Of a stretch of 64,000 nucleotides of DNA, positions 60,848 to 64,000 are shown piece by piece. The notes under the pieces were generated by a model. It was not told where the DNA came from and ran no database searches. It saw nothing but the letters and a program-made list of their open reading frames with translations. The position numbers and the translations under genes are program-made. The stretch lies in contig JAILLF010000018.1 of assembly GCA_024693365.1 (NCBI GenBank), positions 39,212 to 103,211 of the forward strand, in the 5' to 3' direction. How positions within the stretch are numbered: position 1 is the first letter of the stretch; each line of letters starts with the position of its first letter. The DNA is from Acetatifactor sp. Lineage in GTDB: Bacteria > Bacillota > Clostridia > Lachnospirales > Lachnospiraceae.

Positions 60848-61804
60848 ATGAGGAAGGAAGAATTTACGATTGATTCCAGAGACGGCATCCACAAGCTATA
60901 TTCGGTCAAGTACGTTCCGGAAGGGGAGCCGAAGGCCATCGTGCAGATCATTCACGGCATGTCGGAGTATATGGCGAGGTACGAGGATTTTGCCGCGTTC
61001 CTTACGAAGCGGGGGTTTCTTGTGACGGGCGAAGACCATTTGGGACATGGTTTGTCCGTGGGTGAAGGAGACACGTACGGGTATTTTTGTCCGATGGATC
61101 CGGCAACCGTCATTGTGCGCGACGTGCATCGTCTGAAAAAAACCGTGCAGGCGCAGTATCCTGGCGTGCCTTACTTTATTTTGGGCCACAGCATGGGATC
61201 CTATATCCTGAGGAACTATCTGTTCCGTTACGGGACGGGCATTCAGGGTGCCATTATTATGGGAACGGGCATGGAGAAGAAACCGGCCGTTACGTTTGTC
61301 AGAATCCTGTCCAAGTGCATGGAGTTGATCTATGGGGACAAGCACTTGAGCAGAACCCTCGACAAGCTTGCCATGGGCAGCTATTGCAAGAGAATCCCGA
61401 ATCCTCGAACGCCCAGCGACTGGCTTTCGAAGGATGAGGAAGTGGTCAATCGTTACCGGGTGGATCCGCTCTGCGGATTTCATTTTACCGTCAACGGATA
61501 CCGTTGTCTGTTTGAGCTCATCAACAGGCTGTACAAAAAGAAAAATCTGGAGGAACTTCCCAAGGACCTGCCGGTGCTGATGGTCTCAGGCTCGGAGGAT
61601 CCCGTCGGTGCCTATGGGGAAGGTGTGCGTAAGGCATGCGAATCCTTGCGGAATGCAGGCATGTTCCACGTGGAGCTGAAAATGTATGCGGGCGACCGGC
61701 ATGAAATACTGAATGAGCTGGATCGCGGACAGGTGATGGAGGACATTGCCGGATGGATTACGTTATCAGGTGGGCTGGAAGGGACGAATGGGACGACGCA
61801 ATGA
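60848..61804 (+). CDS. Monoacylglycerol lipase-like alpha/beta-hydrolase
   Basis: A 318-residue cytoplasmic hydrolase of the Hydrolase_4/lysophospholipase group. The oxyanion motif is IIHGMSEYMARYEDF, the nucleophile elbow LGHSMGSYILRNY, and the catalytic acid and His are in VSGSEDPVGAYGEG and MYAGDRHEILNEL. The substrate is probably a lipid ester. A TATAAT at 60785-60790 may be its -10. Its last 52 bases overlap the following GNAT gene in another frame. Confidence 0.9.
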   Translation: MRKEEFTIDSRDGIHKLYSVKYVPEGEPKAIVQIIHGMSEYMARYEDFAAFLTKRGFLVTGEDHLGHGLSVGEGDTYGYFCPMDPATVIVRDVHRLKKTVQAQYPGVPYFILGHSMGSYILRNYLFRYGTGIQGAIIMGTGMEKKPAVTFVRILSKCMELIYGDKHLSRTLDKLAMGSYCKRIPNPRTPSDWLSKDEEVVNRYRVDPLCGFHFTVNGYRCLFELINRLYKKKNLEELPKDLPVLMVSGSEDPVGAYGEGVRKACESLRNAGMFHVELKMYAGDRHEILNELDRGQVMEDIAGWITLSGGLEGTNGTTQ

Positions 61805-62217
61805 GCCTTGTCTGGAAGACGTTCCTAAGATTTGACGCCCCGGACTGCACGCCGGAAGGAGTGCAGAGCTTTCAAAGTTTTATTACGGATGAAAGGTTGA
61901 AGCAGGCATTTTTGGAGGGACGGTATCAGATGGCCGTCGCCATGGAGGGAGAGGCGATCGTTGGCGTGGCAAGCCTTCGAAGCGTGAATCACCTGTCGCT
62001 TCTCTTTGTTGAGGAATCGCATCATAAGCGCGGCATCGGCAAGGCGATGATGGGTGCCCTCTGTGAATATTTGAAAAATGAGGTCGGGGAGCGGTACCTT
62101 TCTCTTTTGGCCTCGCCTTATGCAGTGGAATTTTATAAAAAGCTAGGATTTTCGCAGGTTAAGCCTAAGGCGAATCCTTCCGGGATCCCAGTCGTTTTTA
62201 TGGAAAAATTTTTTTGA
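61753..62217 (+). CDS. GNAT acetyltransferase
   Basis: A 154-residue single-domain GNAT protein. The acetyl-CoA loop is ESHHKRGIGKAMM, followed by SPYAVEFYKKLGF. ATG 61753 is preceded by GGAGG at 10 bases, which supports a real 52-base overlap with the lipase gene; starting later would remove the first strand of the domain. The substrate is unknown. Confidence 0.85.
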   Translation: MDYVIRWAGRDEWDDAMSLVWKTFLRFDAPDCTPEGVQSFQSFITDERLKQAFLEGRYQMAVAMEGEAIVGVASLRSVNHLSLLFVEESHHKRGIGKAMMGALCEYLKNEVGERYLSLLASPYAVEFYKKLGFSQVKPKANPSGIPVVFMEKFF

Positions 62218-62234
62218 CGGAAAGGAAATGAATC

Positions 62235-62960
62235 ATGAAATTCTTAAATCCAGACAGTCCCTTGATGCAGGGATTGGGGAAAATTGCTGACTTGATGCTT
62301 TTGAACATGCTTGCATTGATCTTCTGTATTCCGATCATCACCGTCGGCGCATCCATTACGGCCTTATACTACATGGCCTTGAAGATTGTGCGCGGCGAGG
62401 AGATTTATGTTTGGAAGGGCTTTTGGAAGTCCTTTTCCCAGAATTTCCGGCAGGCAACGATCATTTGGCTGATCCAGATTGTCGTCATGGCAATTCTAGG
62501 CGCTGACTACTATATCGTTTACATGTCACCGGATTCGAATCCAAGCCTGATCATGCAGATTGTATTTTTGGCCAGCGTGATACTTGCAATGGCGACGTTC
62601 CTGTTTATTTATCCCGTGTTGTCCAAGTTTGACAATACCATCGCAAGAACCTTTAAGAATACGTTGATCATGGCCGTAATGCAGATGCCGAAGCTGATTC
62701 TTATGGCGATTCTTTGGGCGCTTCCGCTCTTGCTTGGACTCTTTGTCATGCAGCTGTTCCCGCTGGTGGTATTGTTTGGAATGGTGCTTCCCGCTTGTGG
62801 CTGCGCGTTCCTCTACAATAAATTCTTCAAGAGGATGGAAGACCAGATGATGGAGAGAGCCATTGCGGCAGGCTACGTGCCCGAGGATCCCGGAAGCGAA
62901 GACGAGCATATCTTTAGTGACGAAGTGGTATTGGATGCCGCGAAGGAAGAAAAAAAGTAA
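62235..62960 (+). CDS. YesL/DUF624-family membrane protein
   Basis: A 241-residue protein with five to six membrane segments. The N-terminus MKFLNPDSPLMQGLGKIADL and the ICIPI-like LIFCIPIITVGASITALYYM are typical of YesL/DUF624. In Bacillus yesL lies in a rhamnogalacturonan-use operon, and family members are usually next to sugar ABC transporters. Here the next gene is an MsmK-type ATPase, which fits. The tail is acidic and cytoplasmic. Confidence 0.88.
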   Translation: MKFLNPDSPLMQGLGKIADLMLLNMLALIFCIPIITVGASITALYYMALKIVRGEEIYVWKGFWKSFSQNFRQATIIWLIQIVVMAILGADYYIVYMSPDSNPSLIMQIVFLASVILAMATFLFIYPVLSKFDNTIARTFKNTLIMAVMQMPKLILMAILWALPLLLGLFVMQLFPLVVLFGMVLPACGCAFLYNKFFKRMEDQMMERAIAAGYVPEDPGSEDEHIFSDEVVLDAAKEEKK

Positions 62961-63112
62961 AACGATGCACTTAGGCCTACAATGCTATGAAATTCAAGGC
63001 AATAGTAAGAATAACCAAAAACGTTTGGACGGTATTATGCAAATTGCTAATTTGAGCGAGAACGCTTAGCAATTCATACAATTCAAGCGAAAAAGTTTGG
63101 TGAAATCGGTTA

Positions 63113-63142
63113 TGGTCAAAGCCAAGCCCCTTCTGCTATACT
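63113..63142 (+). promoter_or_regulatory. Possible promoter of the msmK-type gene
   Basis: TGGTCA (63113-63118), 18 bases, TATACT (63137-63142). The 252-base gap before the gene also has a stem AATTGCTAA/TTAGCAATT (63042-63050 with 63066-63074) and an AAACGTTT palindrome (63019-63026) of the kind bound by LacI/CcpA-type regulators. No gene is seen in the gap. Confidence 0.45.
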
Positions 63143-63212
63143 TATCATTAGCTTGTTAGGTCTGTAAATAAATTACAATATGGCAAAGGCGAGATGAAAG
63201 GAGTTATTCACA

Positions 63213-64000
63213 ATGGCAAGTTTATCACTGAAAAACATCTGCAAAGTGTATCCCAACGGATTTGAGGCTGTTAAGAACTTCAACCTTGAGATCGCAGATC
63301 AGGAATTCATCATTTTCGTAGGACCTTCCGGATGCGGTAAGTCCACCACCCTTCGTATGATCGCAGGTCTGGAGGATATTTCCTCCGGTGAACTGAAGAT
63401 CGGCGACAGAGTCGTTAACGACGTAGAGCCTAAGGACAGAGATATCGCAATGGTATTCCAGAACTACGCTCTGTATCCTCACATGTCCGTATACGACAAC
63501 ATGGCATTTGGTCTGAAACTGAGAAAGGTTCCCAAGGATCAGATCGATAAGATGGTAAAGGAAGCTGCTAAGATCCTTGACCTGACTCCCCTTCTGGATC
63601 GTAAGCCGAAGGCTTTGTCCGGTGGTCAGAGACAGCGTGTGGCAATGGGTCGTGCAATCGTTCGTAATCCTAAGGTATTCCTTATGGACGAGCCTCTGTC
63701 CAACTTGGATGCTAAGCTGCGTGTACAGATGAGAATCGAGATCGCTAAGCTGCATCAGAGACTGGGCACCACCATCATCTACGTAACCCATGACCAGACC
63801 GAGGCTATGACCCTTGGTACCAGAATCGTAGTTATGAAGGATGGCGTTATCCAGCAGGTTGATACCCCTCAGAATCTGTACGACAAGCCTCAGAACCTGT
63901 TCGTAGCAGGATTCATGGGATCTCCTCAGATGAACTTCCTTACCGCTACCGTAGCAGTAGAGGGTGATACCGCTAATCTTGAGATCGCTGGAAAGAGCAT
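63213..64000 (+). CDS. msmK: MsmK/UgpC-type sugar ABC ATPase, partial
   Basis: The reading frame is open to the window end: 262 residues of an expected 360-370 are present and no stop is seen. Motifs are Walker [12 protein letters not shown]-loop [16 protein letters not shown], signature [14 protein letters not shown], Walker [17 protein letters not shown] and switch His [13 protein letters not shown]; the C-terminal TOBE-type domain begins near residue 240. Shared ATPases of this type energise several sugar ABC importers in Firmicutes. Codon bias is strong, indicating high expression. RBS AAAGGAG lies 9 bases before the ATG. Confidence 0.93.
   Translation, partial: MASLSLKNICKVYPNGFEAVKNFNLEIADQEFIIFVGPSGCGKSTTLRMIAGLEDISSGELKIGDRVVNDVEPKDRDIAMVFQNYALYPHMSVYDNMAFGLKLRKVPKDQIDKMVKEAAKILDLTPLLDRKPKALSGGQRQRVAMGRAIVRNPKVFLMDEPLSNLDAKLRVQMRIEIAKLHQRLGTTIIYVTHDQTEAMTLGTRIVVMKDGVIQQVDTPQNLYDKPQNLFVAGFMGSPQMNFLTATVAVEGDTANLEIAGKS

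Noticed and set aside
1..64000. tRNA or rRNA genes
   Set aside because: No cloverleaf with a GTTCRA T-loop and no rRNA segment was noticed on either strand; a tRNAscan run would be decisive.

Overview
The window reads like a chromosome segment from an anaerobic, spore-lineage Firmicute, most likely a Lachnospiraceae member or close relative. This is inferred from gene content, not from a marker gene. Pointers are a transketolase split into two subunits, SpmA/SpmB, a methionine T-box leader before metG, a Ytr-type GntR/ABC operon, ECF sigma and LytTR/DUF3021 modules, and plant-polysaccharide genes (GH5 glucanase with a binding module, an FGGY pentose kinase with AraD). No rRNA, tRNA, CRISPR array, transposase or phage gene was seen.

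Layout. Bases 1-6.1 kb form a visibly AT-richer cassette: a small secreted protein whose signal peptide is broken by a one-base slip, a permease-ATPase-permease FtsX-type ABC unit, and a large solute-binding-like lipoprotein, closed by a 20-bp-stem terminator. Bases 6.2-13.4 kb hold a second permease-ATPase-permease unit with its own lipoprotein, a membrane-anchored S41 protease, a histidine kinase/response regulator pair and a small Cys-rich protein. Bases 13.5-15.9 kb encode an ECF sigma factor overlapping a one-pass membrane protein whose outer part is a serpin. Bases 15.9-27.6 kb, mostly on the minus strand, hold a membrane-anchored GH5 enzyme, a cyclophilin, a GntR-ABC-VanZ operon, a TraX-like protein, a block of 43-bp tandem repeats and a polytopic membrane protein.

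Bases 27.7-34.1 kb contain a CapA lipoprotein, a GGDEF/EAL protein and HflKC. Bases 34.3-38.8 kb are a MoxR-DUF58-transglutaminase operon. Then come a phosphoesterase, acpP, spmAB, an AraC regulator and a DUF885-like protein that has lost its catalytic motif. Bases 44-49.3 kb are the pentose block: FGGY kinase, AraD, split transketolase and ribulose-phosphate 3-epimerase, which together can carry L-ribulose/xylulose into the pentose phosphate pathway. The right end carries a diguanylate cyclase, an esterase, a peroxiredoxin, LytTR/DUF3021, a 1179-residue secreted repeat protein, T-box-controlled metG, a lipase-like hydrolase, a GNAT enzyme, a YesL-like protein and the start of an MsmK/UgpC sugar-ABC ATPase cut by the window edge.

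The two most system-like arrangements are the sigma/serpin pair, a candidate protease-sensing switch, and the two parallel split-FtsX ABC cassettes, one with a small secreted protein and one with a protease and a two-component system. Starts were chosen from Shine-Dalgarno spacing and often differ from the longest reading frame. No database search was possible, so family names rest on recognised motifs.
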